NCBI RefSeq assembly: GCF_001665685.1
Contig: NZ_LZTB01000122.1
Location: 62,001-126,000 of the forward strand
Reading direction: 5' to 3'
DNA from: Mycobacterium sp. 852013-50091_SCH5140682
GTDB taxonomy: Bacteria; Actinomycetota; Actinomycetes; Mycobacteriales; Mycobacteriaceae
DNA: 64,000 nt
Both the position numbers and the translations under genes were made by a program. Below the pieces are notes generated by a model. The model saw only the letters and a program-made list of their open reading frames with translations, made no database searches and was not told where the DNA came from. Shown in pieces: positions 24,546 to 32,947 of this stretch. Position 1 is the stretch's first letter. Each line of letters begins with the position of its first letter.

Positions 24546-25825
24546 ACCCCCACCACCTCATCGAGTCGCTCCACCTCGTAGGGCCGCATCGCCATGTACG
24601 CACCGGAACGGCAAGCGGAACACCGATTTTCGAGATGACGCTGGACGAGATCGGGGAACTGGGTCAGCAGGCCGGCCGCCACATTCGCCGCACCGTCGAG
24701 TGTGGCGCAGGCGCCCCGGCCCCGCAGAACCACCGACCAGCGTCGTAGCCGGGCGACATCGTCCTCGCAGGCCACGCCGTCGCGCAACGCCGTCGCCACC
24801 GCCGCCATGGCCGCCGTGCCGTTGAAGCAGGACCCGCACTGCCCCGCATTCTCGCGGTCGAAGTAGGAGAGCACCGACGCGGCGACTGCCACCGGGCAGT
24901 CGTCGGTGAGGATCGTGATCGCGCCGCATCCCAGCCCGCTGCCGAGCTCCCGAATCGTCTCGTGATCCAGGGTGGCCCCGAGGATGTCGCGATTGAGCAG
25001 CCCGGCGAAGTACCCACCCATGAGCGCCCCCGTGACGTGCTGCGCGGGAATGCCGTGCAGCGTGAGCAGATCCGCCACCGCGACGCCGTGCGGCAGCTCG
25101 TAGAGGGCGGCCGGACGCCCCGCGCCCGTGATGGTCGCCAAGAAAGTGCCTGGCGAAGCGTGGGTGCCGACGGTCCGGAACTGCGTCGCTCCGTGGATGT
25201 TCAGGTACGCCAGTTGGGCGAGGGTCTCGACATTGCTCACCAGGGTCGGCAAACCGCCGACGCCCTGTTCGAATGGCCGTGGCGGCTTGTCGGTGGGTTT
25301 GGCCGGACCGCCGTTGACGACGTGGACCGCTGCCGTCTCCTCACCGGCCACGTAACCCGGTGCGACGACGACCAATTCGATGCGCAGCGAGCCGAGTTCA
25401 CCGCTGAGTTCGCCGAGCGCGGCCTGTACCTGCTCGGCGGCCCGGCGGTCGGACACGTACAGGTAGACATGCGGCGCGCCGATCATCGCGGCCGCGAGCC
25501 GGAGGCCGTCGAGAACCATATGGGGCCGGTTGCGCAGCAACCACCGGTCCTTGATCGACGCTGGTTCACCTTCTTCGCCGTTGCCGATCGCCACGGCGCC
25601 GCCGGCCTCGCGACCGTTGTCACGTACCGTGCGCAGCTTGACCGCCAGCGGGAAAGCCGCGCCACCACGGCCGAGCAGTCCGCTGGCCTGCACCTCATCG
25701 AGCAGCCGGCCTGGATCGTCAAGGGACGCATAGCCACCGGCCAGGGTGTATTCGGTGAGTGTCTCCGTGCGCAACAGGCGAGGCGTCATGCCCGGCCACA
25801 CCGCGACGGTGAGATCGCTTGTCAT
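24542..25825 (-). CDS. NuoF-like NADH dehydrogenase flavoprotein
   Basis: A 427-residue stand-alone relative of complex I subunit NuoF. Motifs include the FMN/NADH loops GRGGAAFP and GEEGEPAS, the SNVETLAQL segment, an SLBB-like middle (GTFLATITGAG) and the C-terminal iron-sulfur Cys region (GQCGSCFNGT and a later Cys). It lacks NuoE/NuoG neighbours and instead overlaps a ferredoxin by four bases, so a two-protein NADH:ferredoxin reductase is likely. ATG 25825 heads the six-gene minus-strand operon; a divergent gene begins only 32 bases away. Confidence 0.88.
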   Translation of the reverse strand: MTSDLTVAVWPGMTPRLLRTETLTEYTLAGGYASLDDPGRLLDEVQASGLLGRGGAAFPLAVKLRTVRDNGREAGGAVAIGNGEEGEPASIKDRWLLRNRPHMVLDGLRLAAAMIGAPHVYLYVSDRRAAEQVQAALGELSGELGSLRIELVVVAPGYVAGEETAAVHVVNGGPAKPTDKPPRPFEQGVGGLPTLVSNVETLAQLAYLNIHGATQFRTVGTHASPGTFLATITGAGRPAALYELPHGVAVADLLTLHGIPAQHVTGALMGGYFAGLLNRDILGATLDHETIRELGSGLGCGAITILTDDCPVAVAASVLSYFDRENAGQCGSCFNGTAAMAAVATALRDGVACEDDVARLRRWSVVLRGRGACATLDGAANVAAGLLTQFPDLVQRHLENRCSACRSGAYMAMRPYEVERLDEVVGV

Positions 25826-25857
25826 ATCACATCCCGTCCCCGGCTACGCTAACCGGC

Positions 25858-26331
25858 ATGAGAACTGCTGTCGTGCGCGTCGGAGTCGATCCGGCCGGCG
25901 AGCTCGGACCGCAGCAGCTCGCCGACGGCATGGCGATGCTCCGCGACATGGTGGTCGACCGTGGCGCGCAGGTGCTGGACAACCAGCTCACCGGTATGGC
26001 CCCGCACCGGCGTGAAGTGGAGGTTCTCATCCCGGGCGACGACGCCCAGCAGCTTCAACAGCTCGTGATCGAACTGTGTGCCAAGGCTTTCGGTACGGAT
26101 CCCGCGGCAGGCGTGGTGACCTTCGTCAGCCGTGGCACCGACGACGACGCCCGCGGCGTGCTGGCAGGTTTCGGGTTGTCCGGCGAGATCGAGCGCACGG
26201 TCGACGGAGACGGCTGGGACGTGGTGTCGATTACCCTGCGCAAAGCCGACCTGGAGCGCATCCCCGAAAGCCGGATCCATACCGCACTCGAGGCGTCGCT
26301 CAACTGCGAGGTGCACATCCGCGCGGTGTGA
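25858..26331 (+). CDS. conserved hypothetical protein
   Basis: A 157-residue protein I do not recognise. It appears to have two similar alpha/beta halves, each starting with a strand and a charged helix (RTAVVRVGVDPAG and PAAGVVTFVSRGTD), followed by EIERTVDGDGWDVVSITLRKADLE-like strand segments; there is no signal or membrane segment and a single pair of Cys. It is divergent from the NuoF-like gene with 32 bases between starts, so the two share a promoter region. It ends five bases before the convergent hydrolase gene. Confidence 0.65.
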   Translation: MRTAVVRVGVDPAGELGPQQLADGMAMLRDMVVDRGAQVLDNQLTGMAPHRREVEVLIPGDDAQQLQQLVIELCAKAFGTDPAAGVVTFVSRGTDDDARGVLAGFGLSGEIERTVDGDGWDVVSITLRKADLERIPESRIHTALEASLNCEVHIRAV

Positions 26332-26336
26332 GCCCG

Positions 26337-27227
26337 TCATCTGCCGAGAAAGTCCAGGATCGCCGGTGCGGCCTGCACCCAGGTGTCGAACATGTTGAAC
26401 CGCTTGACTTTTCCAGACGCACGATCCTCCCCGGCGCGTTCCCAGGCGTCCTCGGGCCATGGCGGATCGATCAGCGTCGAACCCTTGATCAGGCAACTCA
26501 CCTCCAGAGAGGTGCGCTTGGGGTGGTCGAGATCGTTCTCCCCGCCCCGGATGATCAACGTCGGAACTGTGATGTTGTCGAACATCTCGTCCTCGACGCC
26601 GGGGATGGTCTGTCCGGGCTTGGGGACGAACGCGTTGAGCCAGCGCAGCATCAACTTGAGGAACTCGTCCGCGTCCTGCGCCAGGATGCGGGCCTCGTTC
26701 ACCGGGTTTTCCCCGATTCGGTCCTTCCACTCGTCAATGCGAGCAACGGCTTTCATCCCCGCACCGCGTACCGCGAGGATGCTCGGGACGATGTAGTAGG
26801 AGCCCAGCACGAACGAGCCGTACACGCCGCCGACGATGTTCCAGACCGCGAGTTTGGTGACGATGTCGGGGTAGAGCATGGTCGTCAACATAGAATCCCG
26901 GGCACCGCCCGATCCGCCGGCCAGGATGCAGGGGCCGATGCCCAGCTGGGTGATCAAGTGGTGCAACGTTTCGGCCCGCATATGCGATTCGCTGTATCCG
27001 TAGAACTGCACGTCGGACTTGCCGCAGTTGGGGCGGTCCCACAGCAGTACCCGGTAGCCACCCCTGACGAGTTCCTCGGCCAGCGGCCGCAACCCGGGAA
27101 TGTCCTTGCTGAACCGGCCTCCCGGCGTCAGCGCGATGAAATCACCATCAGTACCGAGGATTTCATACACGACGTTGCCGCCGTTGATCTCGATGACCTT
27201 CTCGTCCTGCTCGAGCACCACCGTCAC
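26337..27227 (-). CDS. alpha/beta hydrolase
   Basis: A 296-residue hydrolase. The nucleophile elbow is GGSGGAR, a complete but unusual form, and a late acidic loop GENDLDHP precedes the C-terminal helices. It is similar in layout to C-C bond hydrolases that act on ring-cleavage products, but the His of the triad is not clearly placed. GTG 27227 overlaps the Rieske gene stop (GTGA). It is the last gene of the amidohydrolase operon starting at 29882. Confidence 0.84.
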   Translation of the reverse strand: MTVVLEQDEKVIEINGGNVVYEILGTDGDFIALTPGGRFSKDIPGLRPLAEELVRGGYRVLLWDRPNCGKSDVQFYGYSESHMRAETLHHLITQLGIGPCILAGGSGGARDSMLTTMLYPDIVTKLAVWNIVGGVYGSFVLGSYYIVPSILAVRGAGMKAVARIDEWKDRIGENPVNEARILAQDADEFLKLMLRWLNAFVPKPGQTIPGVEDEMFDNITVPTLIIRGGENDLDHPKRTSLEVSCLIKGSTLIDPPWPEDAWERAGEDRASGKVKRFNMFDTWVQAAPAILDFLGR

Positions 27228-27616
27228 GCCATCACCAACACTTCGTCGTCAACGATCCGCACCGGGTAGGTGCGGATACTCCACTCCGGCTTGACCGTGG
27301 TCGTGCCGGTCGCCAGTTCGAAACCCCACTGGTGCCACGGGCAGTAGATGAACTCCTGATCGCGCACCATCGCCGCGCCGCCAGGGACGGTTTCGTCGAC
27401 GACGGTGCGCCCGCGGGCCCGTCCCGAACACAGCGGGCCGCCCTCGTGTGGGCAGTAGTTCGCGATCGCGTAGAAGCTGCCGTTGACGTTGTAGACACCG
27501 ACCCCGTGACGACCGATCGGCACCAGTTTGTGGGTGCCAGGCGGAATCTCGTCGACAGTGGCGACGACGTGCTCGCGCCCCTGCGCAAGCCTGGGGCGCT
27601 TGGCCGGCTCGCTCAT
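27224..27616 (-). CDS. Rieske [2Fe-2S] ferredoxin
   Basis: A 130-residue Rieske protein. Cluster ligands are Cys55 and His57 (CPHEGG) and Cys92 and His95 (CPWHQW). No oxygenase domain follows, so it is a stand-alone electron carrier or a regulatory Rieske protein. ATG 27616 overlaps the amidohydrolase stop (TGATG), and its own stop overlaps the hydrolase. It could feed electrons to an oxygenase coded elsewhere; no Rieske oxygenase large subunit is seen in this window. Confidence 0.92.
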   Translation of the reverse strand: MSEPAKRPRLAQGREHVVATVDEIPPGTHKLVPIGRHGVGVYNVNGSFYAIANYCPHEGGPLCSGRARGRTVVDETVPGGAAMVRDQEFIYCPWHQWGFELATGTTTVKPEWSIRTYPVRIVDDEVLVMA

Positions 27617-28758
27617 CAGAACACCCGCACCTGACCCTCGAGAACCGGGACGGTCTCGGGCAGCTTGTAGGTCTCGATACCGTTGCGGAACATGATGGCC
27701 TCGCGGGTGTGTTCGGGCAGATGCTTGACCAGCCAGCGTGGGTCGTCGAAGGTCCAGTGTGGATAGTCGCTGCTGTAGAGCAGGATCTTCTCGCATTCCA
27801 TCCACTCGAACGCGCGGGACAGTTCGGTCTTGTCTTCGGGGTAGTCGAGCGGTTGGGTGGTGAATTTGATGTGGTCCTTGACGTATTCGCTCGGTTTGCG
27901 CTTGATGCCCATCCAGGATTTGCGAGCCGCATAGATCGCGTCCATGCGCCACATGAGCGGCAGGATCCATGTGAACGCGTGCTCGACGAACACGATGCGC
28001 AGAGTGGGGAAGCGGTCGAAGACCCCGTCGAAGATCAGGCTCATCACCTGGTTGGCGGCCAACAGCGAGTACGTGACCATGAAATCGTGGTTGTAGCTGG
28101 GCAATCCGACCGGGGGGAGCGGTAGCGTGTCGAACTCGCCACGCGAGAGGTGGCAGCTGACGGTGATGTCGTGCTTGGTGGCCGCCGCCCAGACCGGGTC
28201 GTACTTCGGGTCCCCCCACGACGGCCGCGGCTCAGCTTTGATCAGGACTTGAGCCATGTAGGGGTGATCGGCCCACTTTTCGATCTCGGCGACGGCCAGC
28301 TGCGGCTCCTCGATGGCCACACACACCGAGCCGCGCCAACGTTGATGCCAGTTGTTGTGGCTGTCGAGCCAGTGATGGGCCAGCCATTCGTTGGTCGCGG
28401 TGCAGTAGGCCGCGGTGGCCTCGGCCAACCGGCTCTCGGCGCGCGTCGGCTCCAGGATGGCGATGTCGGAGCCGGCCTCCATGATCAGCTGGCGCAGCGC
28501 CATATCCGGGTCGCTGCAGGCGAATTCACCGTCGGGTGGGAATGCGTCGACGCGCATCGCGTAAGAGTGCGCGTAATCGGGTGCGTCATAGTAGATCTGC
28601 TCGCCGACCGGGTGATTGAGGAAGTACTTGCTGCGCCACGGCTCGGGGATGTATTCGGTGAGCTCACCGCGTTTTGGCATGGGATGCACGTCGGAGTCGA
28701 CGCACCGGACCGCGATGCGTTCTGCCGCGGGTACTCGTGGGTTCGCTGTGACGGACAT
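27616..28758 (-). CDS. amidohydrolase family 2 (metal-dependent hydrolase/decarboxylase)
   Basis: A 380-residue TIM-barrel amidohydrolase of the ACMSD-like group. The N-terminal metal segment is DSDVHPMP, a barrel His is in VSCHLSRG, and the C-terminal SSDYPHWTF contains the late metal Asp. These enzymes hydrolyse or decarboxylate cyclic or unsaturated acids. ATG 28758 follows GGGAGGATTC. It is the second of two similar amidohydrolases 20 bases apart, in one operon with Rieske and hydrolase genes. Confidence 0.9.
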   Translation of the reverse strand: MSVTANPRVPAAERIAVRCVDSDVHPMPKRGELTEYIPEPWRSKYFLNHPVGEQIYYDAPDYAHSYAMRVDAFPPDGEFACSDPDMALRQLIMEAGSDIAILEPTRAESRLAEATAAYCTATNEWLAHHWLDSHNNWHQRWRGSVCVAIEEPQLAVAEIEKWADHPYMAQVLIKAEPRPSWGDPKYDPVWAAATKHDITVSCHLSRGEFDTLPLPPVGLPSYNHDFMVTYSLLAANQVMSLIFDGVFDRFPTLRIVFVEHAFTWILPLMWRMDAIYAARKSWMGIKRKPSEYVKDHIKFTTQPLDYPEDKTELSRAFEWMECEKILLYSSDYPHWTFDDPRWLVKHLPEHTREAIMFRNGIETYKLPETVPVLEGQVRVF

Positions 28759-28778
28759 GAATCCTCCCTCGGGTACTT

Positions 28779-29882
28779 CTACTGTGCCGCAACGGCGGAC
28801 GGCATGACGACGTTGTGGAGCCCGTAGAGCTCTGCGGCGTTGCGCCACAACAGCTTGTCGCGCTGCTCGGTGGTGAACGTGGCCGGCACCGTCGGTTCGT
28901 TCAGTTGCCAGTGTGGGTAACTCGACCCGAAGATCACCATGTCTTCCTTGCCTGTGAATCCGAACCATTCGCCGGCGAATTCGACGTCGCCAGGTCCGTC
29001 GAGTGCGCCCTGCACGAAGTAGACGTGGCCGGGCAGATAGTCGCTGGGCATCTTGGGAGCCCACGGTGTCTGCTCCAGATGCGGCCGCCCGAAGCAGTCC
29101 ATGCGCCACATGAACGGCGTCAGCATGTCGGCCGCGCCGTCGGCCCACACGAACTTGAGTGCGGGCGTGCGTTCGAAGACACCCTCGGCGATCATGTTCA
29201 TCAGGTGGTACAGGTAATTCAGCGCCATGAAGCCGAGATACTGCTCGTAGGTTCGGGTCTTCCCCGACGGTGTCGGCGGAAACTGCACGCCCGCACCGCC
29301 TTCGATGTGTACGGCCACCGGCAGGCCGGCATCGGCGGCGGCATCCCACAGTGGCCAGTACTGCGGCTTGCCGTACAGCTCGCGGGACTGCAGCGGCACT
29401 CCGATCTGCACGACGCGCGGATGGTCCTTGTAGCGGTCGATCTCGCGCAGGGCGCCGGCGATGTCGTCGGGATTCACCCGGATGGTGCCGCGGAACCGGG
29501 GGCCGTGAGTATCGTGGTCGAGCCAGCGCGTCACCATCATCTTGTTGTGCGCGTTGGCAAGTGCGGTTCCCAGGTGGCGATCCGGCATGATGCCGCGGGT
29601 CATGGGATGCAGAATCGCGATGTCGACACCACGGTCGGCAAACAGATGCTGCGCGGTCAGATCGGGATCAGAGCCGGGGTACTGCCGTTCGGGCCCCTTG
29701 GCGTAATCCGCATACTCGCCGCCCGGCGCGCCATACCAATTCATTTCGTAGTCGGGGAAGCCGCGGCTGGCGAACGGCTCGCGCAGAAAGTTCTGCCGCA
29801 GGTCTTTGTTCGAGCCGAAGAAGACGTGCACGCTGGCATCGATGACCGGGCTGCTGGTCCCGTCGGGGTGCTGCACTGCCAA
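28779..29882 (-). CDS. amidohydrolase family 2 protein
   Basis: A 367-residue ACMSD-like amidohydrolase, paralogous to the next gene. The N-terminal metal motif is altered (DASVHVFF, a single His), while VAVHIEGG and GSSYPHWQL keep the other positions, with Ser-Tyr where the metal Asp is usual. Catalysis may therefore differ or be lost. I chose TTG 29882 because GGAGG is exactly six bases upstream; GTG 29876 and GTG 29912 are alternatives. It leads the operon and lies downstream of an operator pair at 29955-29991. Confidence 0.85.
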   Translation of the reverse strand: MAVQHPDGTSSPVIDASVHVFFGSNKDLRQNFLREPFASRGFPDYEMNWYGAPGGEYADYAKGPERQYPGSDPDLTAQHLFADRGVDIAILHPMTRGIMPDRHLGTALANAHNKMMVTRWLDHDTHGPRFRGTIRVNPDDIAGALREIDRYKDHPRVVQIGVPLQSRELYGKPQYWPLWDAAADAGLPVAVHIEGGAGVQFPPTPSGKTRTYEQYLGFMALNYLYHLMNMIAEGVFERTPALKFVWADGAADMLTPFMWRMDCFGRPHLEQTPWAPKMPSDYLPGHVYFVQGALDGPGDVEFAGEWFGFTGKEDMVIFGSSYPHWQLNEPTVPATFTTEQRDKLLWRNAAELYGLHNVVMPSAVAAQ

Positions 29883-29954
29883 GGCTGACCTCCGATTTCG
29901 TCCGGTGCGCACGTTGTCGACGGTGTGACCGCGACACCGGACCTGCTGTCAGTT

Positions 29955-29991
29955 TAGATCCCTATTCTTCAATAGCAAGAATATTGTTCTC
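29955..29991. promoter_or_regulatory. GAGAAT-type operator pair before amidohydrolase operon
   Basis: AAGAAT-ATT-GTTCTC (29977-29991) matches the palindrome at ten of twelve arm positions. A second, weaker copy, TAGATC-CCT-ATTCTT, lies seven bases away at 29955-29969. The centres are 22 bp apart. The pair is about 70 bases upstream of the minus-strand operon start at 29882. Confidence 0.6.
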
Positions 29992-30078
29992 CATCTGGCT
30001 GGTGGCTCCCGCGCTGGTGGACGGTGATGCTGGTCAGTCGCCTAGCGATGGCTCGTGGAACACGGATCCGTCGACTCG

Positions 30079-30114
30079 GAGAATGTCAGATCACTGTACG
30101 AGAATGTTATTCTC
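30079..30114. promoter_or_regulatory. GAGAAT-type operator pair before acyl-CoA dehydrogenase operon
   Basis: GAGAAT-GTT-ATTCTC (30100-30114) is a perfect palindrome, extended by flanking C and G. GAGAAT-GTC-AGATCA (30079-30093) lies six bases upstream with one perfect arm. Centres are 21 bp apart. The pair ends 32 bases before GTG 30147. Confidence 0.75.
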
Positions 30115-30146
30115 GCTGGGATGTGACGGCCCACAGGAGGCGGCGG

Positions 30147-31151
30147 GTGCTACTCGAATTCGATGCCGATCAGCGGCTATGGCAGGACACCGTACGCGAC
30201 GCGGTCGGCAAGCAATGTCCGGCGACCCTGGTCCGGGAGGTGGCCGAGCAGGGCGTCGACCCAGCGCCGCTGTGGCAGAGCTACACGGATCAGGGCTGGA
30301 CCGAACTGACCGATCCGCAGAATGCGGTCGAGCTCGCCGTCGTGCTCGAAGAGCTCGGGCGCGCTACCGACGTGACCCCGTATCTGGCGACCATGACGCA
30401 GTACGCGCCGCTGGCCGGGGACCGGTTCGATCCCGCCGCGCCGGGTACCGCGGTATACAGCGGGATCACCGCGCGCCGCGATGACACGGGGTGGGTGCTC
30501 AACGGCACCGCACCCCATGTGCTCGACGGTGACCGTGTACAGGCGCTGGCCGTGGTCACCGGCGCCGGTGTGTTCCTGGTGCCGGCCGCGGCGGTGCGCG
30601 CCCGTCGCACACCGGTTTTCGATCCGGTGCTGCACATTGCCGAGGTGGCCTTCGACGGGGTGCATGTTCCCGACACGGATCGCATGCGGGTCGATTCCGA
30701 GAAGGCGCGGCATCTGGCGTTGACAGGCATGGCGGTGACGACTGTCGGTGCCTGCCAACGGGTTTTGGAGCTCGCGCTCGAACACGTCAAGCAACGCCAT
30801 CAGTTCGGGGTGCCGATCGGATCGTTCCAGGCGGTGCAGCACAAGGCCGTCGATATGCACATCGCCATCGAACGGGCCCGGGCACTGTCGTACTTCGCCG
30901 CGCTGACCATCGCTGCCGATGACCCACGCCGACGACTGGCCGCGGCGATGGCCAAAGCTTCGGCGGGCGAGTGCCAGGCGGTGGCCTTCCGCCACGGACT
31001 GCAGTTGTTCGGAGCGATGGGATTCACCTGGGAGAACGACGTCCAGTTCGCGCTCAAGCGCGCGAAGGCCGGCGAACTGTTATTGGGTGGGGCGGCCGAG
31101 CACCGCGCGGTGATCGCCGCCGAGTACCGCACGACGTACAGGGGGCTGTAG
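30147..31151 (+). CDS. acyl-CoA dehydrogenase, subunit of a two-gene heteromer
   Basis: A 334-residue dehydrogenase, shorter than single-subunit enzymes. The N-terminal part is reduced, and the C-terminal half keeps RHQFGVPIGSFQAVQHK and GAMGFTWENDVQF. No Glu is found in the usual catalytic positions and the GTSE segment is missing, as in the non-catalytic partner of alpha2beta2 FadE pairs (FadE26/27, FadE28/29 type). GTG 30147 follows AGGAGG by seven bases. The partner gene starts directly after its stop codon. Confidence 0.9.
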   Translation: MLLEFDADQRLWQDTVRDAVGKQCPATLVREVAEQGVDPAPLWQSYTDQGWTELTDPQNAVELAVVLEELGRATDVTPYLATMTQYAPLAGDRFDPAAPGTAVYSGITARRDDTGWVLNGTAPHVLDGDRVQALAVVTGAGVFLVPAAAVRARRTPVFDPVLHIAEVAFDGVHVPDTDRMRVDSEKARHLALTGMAVTTVGACQRVLELALEHVKQRHQFGVPIGSFQAVQHKAVDMHIAIERARALSYFAALTIAADDPRRRLAAAMAKASAGECQAVAFRHGLQLFGAMGFTWENDVQFALKRAKAGELLLGGAAEHRAVIAAEYRTTYRGL

Positions 31152-32327
31152 ATGCAACTCACCTTCGATTCCGACGTCGAGGCGTTCCGTGCCGAGTTCG
31201 CCGCATTCCTCGACGAGCATCTGCCATCCGAGGCGCAGACGCTGGAGCGGCCCCGCTCGGTGTCGCACATGCCGCAGTGGGCCCGCGACTGGCAGCGGCT
31301 GCTGTTCGACAACGGCTGGTTGTTGCCCGCCCAGCCGCCGGAGTTCGGTGGCCGCAACGCCACCGTCGTGCAGCAGTTCGTCCACCTCGATGAGTTGTGC
31401 CGCAGGCGGATCTACCACAGCTTCAACCCTCAGGGCGTCAATATCATTGCCGCATCGTTGCTTTCGTTCGGATCCGAGGAGCAGAAACACCGCTGGGCAG
31501 TTCCCGTGCTGCGCGGTGAGTGCACGGCGTCGCTGGGAATGAGTGAGCCGAGCGCCGGTTCGGATCTTGCGTCCCTGCGCACCCGGGCAGCCCTGGTGGG
31601 TGAGCACTTCGTCGTCAACGGGCAGAAGGTGTGGACGTCGGGCGCACACGACGCCGACTTCCTGCTGACTTTCGTCCGTACCGATCCGGACGCGCCCAAA
31701 CACAAGGGCATCAGCGTGCTGATCATCCCGACCGACACCCCTGGCGTGGTGTGCCGGCCGTTCGCGGACATGACCGGTGAGGAGAACCTCGACTTCAACG
31801 AGGTCTTCTTCACCGATGCCAAGGTGCCCGCCGAGAATCTCGTCGGCCCCCTGAACGGTGGCTGGGGTGTTGCCAACGGTTCGCTCGGCCACGAACGGAC
31901 CATGATGTGGCTGGGTTTCGCGGATCGCATCGACAACATGCTCGCCGATTTCCATCCCCGCACGGCGCTCGAACGGGACCAGTACGCCACCACGGTCATG
32001 GACTATCAGGCGTTGCGCGCCATGGGCTCTGCGGCATTGGCCCGGGCGGCACGTGGCGAGATGGACACCGCGTCGGTATCGGTGTTGAAGCTCTTCGGCT
32101 CCGAGGCCGAGCGCAACGCTTTCGAGAACGCGTTGACCGCAGCGGGACCGGACGGGCTGGTGCACCCGTCGACGACCGGCCCCTATGCACACATGAACCT
32201 CGACCACTACTTCGCCAGCTGGTTCGAGCGTTACGCGCGCAGCTTCGGCGGAACGATCGCCGGTGGGACGTCGGAAATCCAGCGCAACATCATCGCGACC
32301 CAGGTGCTCGGATTGCCGCGGCGCTGA
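31152..32327 (+). CDS. acyl-CoA dehydrogenase, catalytic subunit of the heteromer
   Basis: A 391-residue dehydrogenase. FAD and substrate segments are GMSEPSAGSDLASL, VNGQKVWTSGAH and FGGTIAGGTSEIQRNIIA, with a Glu in the helix segment LGHERTMM that may be the base. The ATG directly abuts the TAG of the preceding subunit gene. Such pairs form alpha2beta2 enzymes that desaturate bulky acyl-CoAs such as steroid side chains, so a bulky cyclic substrate is inferred here. Confidence 0.92.
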   Translation: MQLTFDSDVEAFRAEFAAFLDEHLPSEAQTLERPRSVSHMPQWARDWQRLLFDNGWLLPAQPPEFGGRNATVVQQFVHLDELCRRRIYHSFNPQGVNIIAASLLSFGSEEQKHRWAVPVLRGECTASLGMSEPSAGSDLASLRTRAALVGEHFVVNGQKVWTSGAHDADFLLTFVRTDPDAPKHKGISVLIIPTDTPGVVCRPFADMTGEENLDFNEVFFTDAKVPAENLVGPLNGGWGVANGSLGHERTMMWLGFADRIDNMLADFHPRTALERDQYATTVMDYQALRAMGSAALARAARGEMDTASVSVLKLFGSEAERNAFENALTAAGPDGLVHPSTTGPYAHMNLDHYFASWFERYARSFGGTIAGGTSEIQRNIIATQVLGLPRR

Positions 32328-32331
32328 GTTT

Positions 32332-32397
32332 CTCCGGCGAACAGTCATCGCGGTACCCGAAACTCGGCGTGTCGCGTACCTGAGCGTCTGCTCGCGC
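32332..32397. repeat. dispersed intergenic palindromic repeat, copy 1
   Basis: This ~66-bp stretch begins CTCCGGCGAACAG and ends GCGTCTGCTCGCGC, with GGCGTGTCGCGTACC in the middle. A related copy is at 55529-55593. The ends pair imperfectly (GCGAACAG against CTGCTCGC) and GGTAC pairs with GTACC inside, giving a stem-loop. Both copies lie between the ends of convergent genes. Confidence 0.65.
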
Positions 32398-32422
32398 TAG
32401 GAGGGCTGCTCGCGCTAGGAGG
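32388..32422. repeat. 17-bp tandem duplication
   Basis: CTGCTCGCGCTAGGAGG occurs twice in a row (32388-32404 and 32406-32422), one base apart. The first copy overlaps the end of the palindromic repeat, so the tail of that element seems to have been duplicated. Confidence 0.75.
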
Positions 32423-32437
32423 TCGGGGAAGACATGA

Positions 32438-32471
32438 CAAACGGCGGCAGGCATGGACCTACCGCCGTTTG
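32438..32471. terminator. bidirectional terminator hairpin
   Basis: CAAACGGCGG (32438-32447) pairs perfectly with CCGCCGTTTG (32462-32471), extended inward by AGG/CCT after one mismatch. The A- and T-containing stem bases give a short T-run on each strand. It separates the convergent acyl-CoA dehydrogenase (+) and haemophore-like gene (-). Confidence 0.75.
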
Positions 32472-32479
32472 TGTGAGGC

Positions 32480-32815
32480 TCAGTAGTTGTTGCAGCTGCT
32501 CGCGATCGAGGTGATCGCACCGAAATACTGCGCGGCCGCCGGGCTGGCCTGCAGCTGTGTCACCGTCTGCTGACGCTGGGCCGGCGGCGACGACAGGAAG
32601 CTGCGCAGCGCGCCCTGCGCGAACGGCGACGCGTTGAACTCCTGGGCCAGGTCCGGCCGCTGTGCGTTGAGCGCCGCGAGGACCTGGTCGTAGGTGCACG
32701 TGGTGTTGACTACCGCGTCGTACGGCGCAGCAGCTGCGACGCCGAGCGAGGCGGGGATTGCGACTGCGAGGCCGCCGAGGGCCAACGCGAGTTTCGCGCA
32801 CGACATCTTGATCAT
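32480..32815 (-). CDS. secreted haemophore-like protein
   Basis: A 111-residue exported protein. The signal peptide (KLALALGGLAVAIPASLG, cleaved near AAA-AP) is followed by a small helical domain with two Cys, one in TTCTYDQV near the mature N-terminus and one in SSCNNY at the end, which would make one disulfide. The Pro-rich SSPPAQRQQ and the terminal Cys-Asn match the mycobacterial haem-binding/haemophore-like family. ATG 32815 has only a weak ribosome site (GGGGG further upstream). Haem binding is inferred from family, not shown by a ligand. Confidence 0.75.
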   Translation of the reverse strand: MIKMSCAKLALALGGLAVAIPASLGVAAAAPYDAVVNTTCTYDQVLAALNAQRPDLAQEFNASPFAQGALRSFLSSPPAQRQQTVTQLQASPAAAQYFGAITSIASSCNNY

Positions 32816-32947
32816 GGCTTCGTACCCCCATCTGGTTCCGCCGGCACGGCGGCGAGTTTGCTCACACGTCTGTTGAAGTGACCTCAATCGAGGTTAACAG
32901 GACTATCGGGGTAGGGGGCTGTCCTGTTACTGGTGTGACTACCCGAA

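Noticed and set aside
20175..25825. The cholesterol igr-type operon of M. tuberculosis
   Set aside because: There is a DUF35/Ltp protein but no MaoC-type hydratase pair or FadE28/29 pair in this operon, and the NuoF-like and hydroxyacid dehydrogenase genes do not belong to it.
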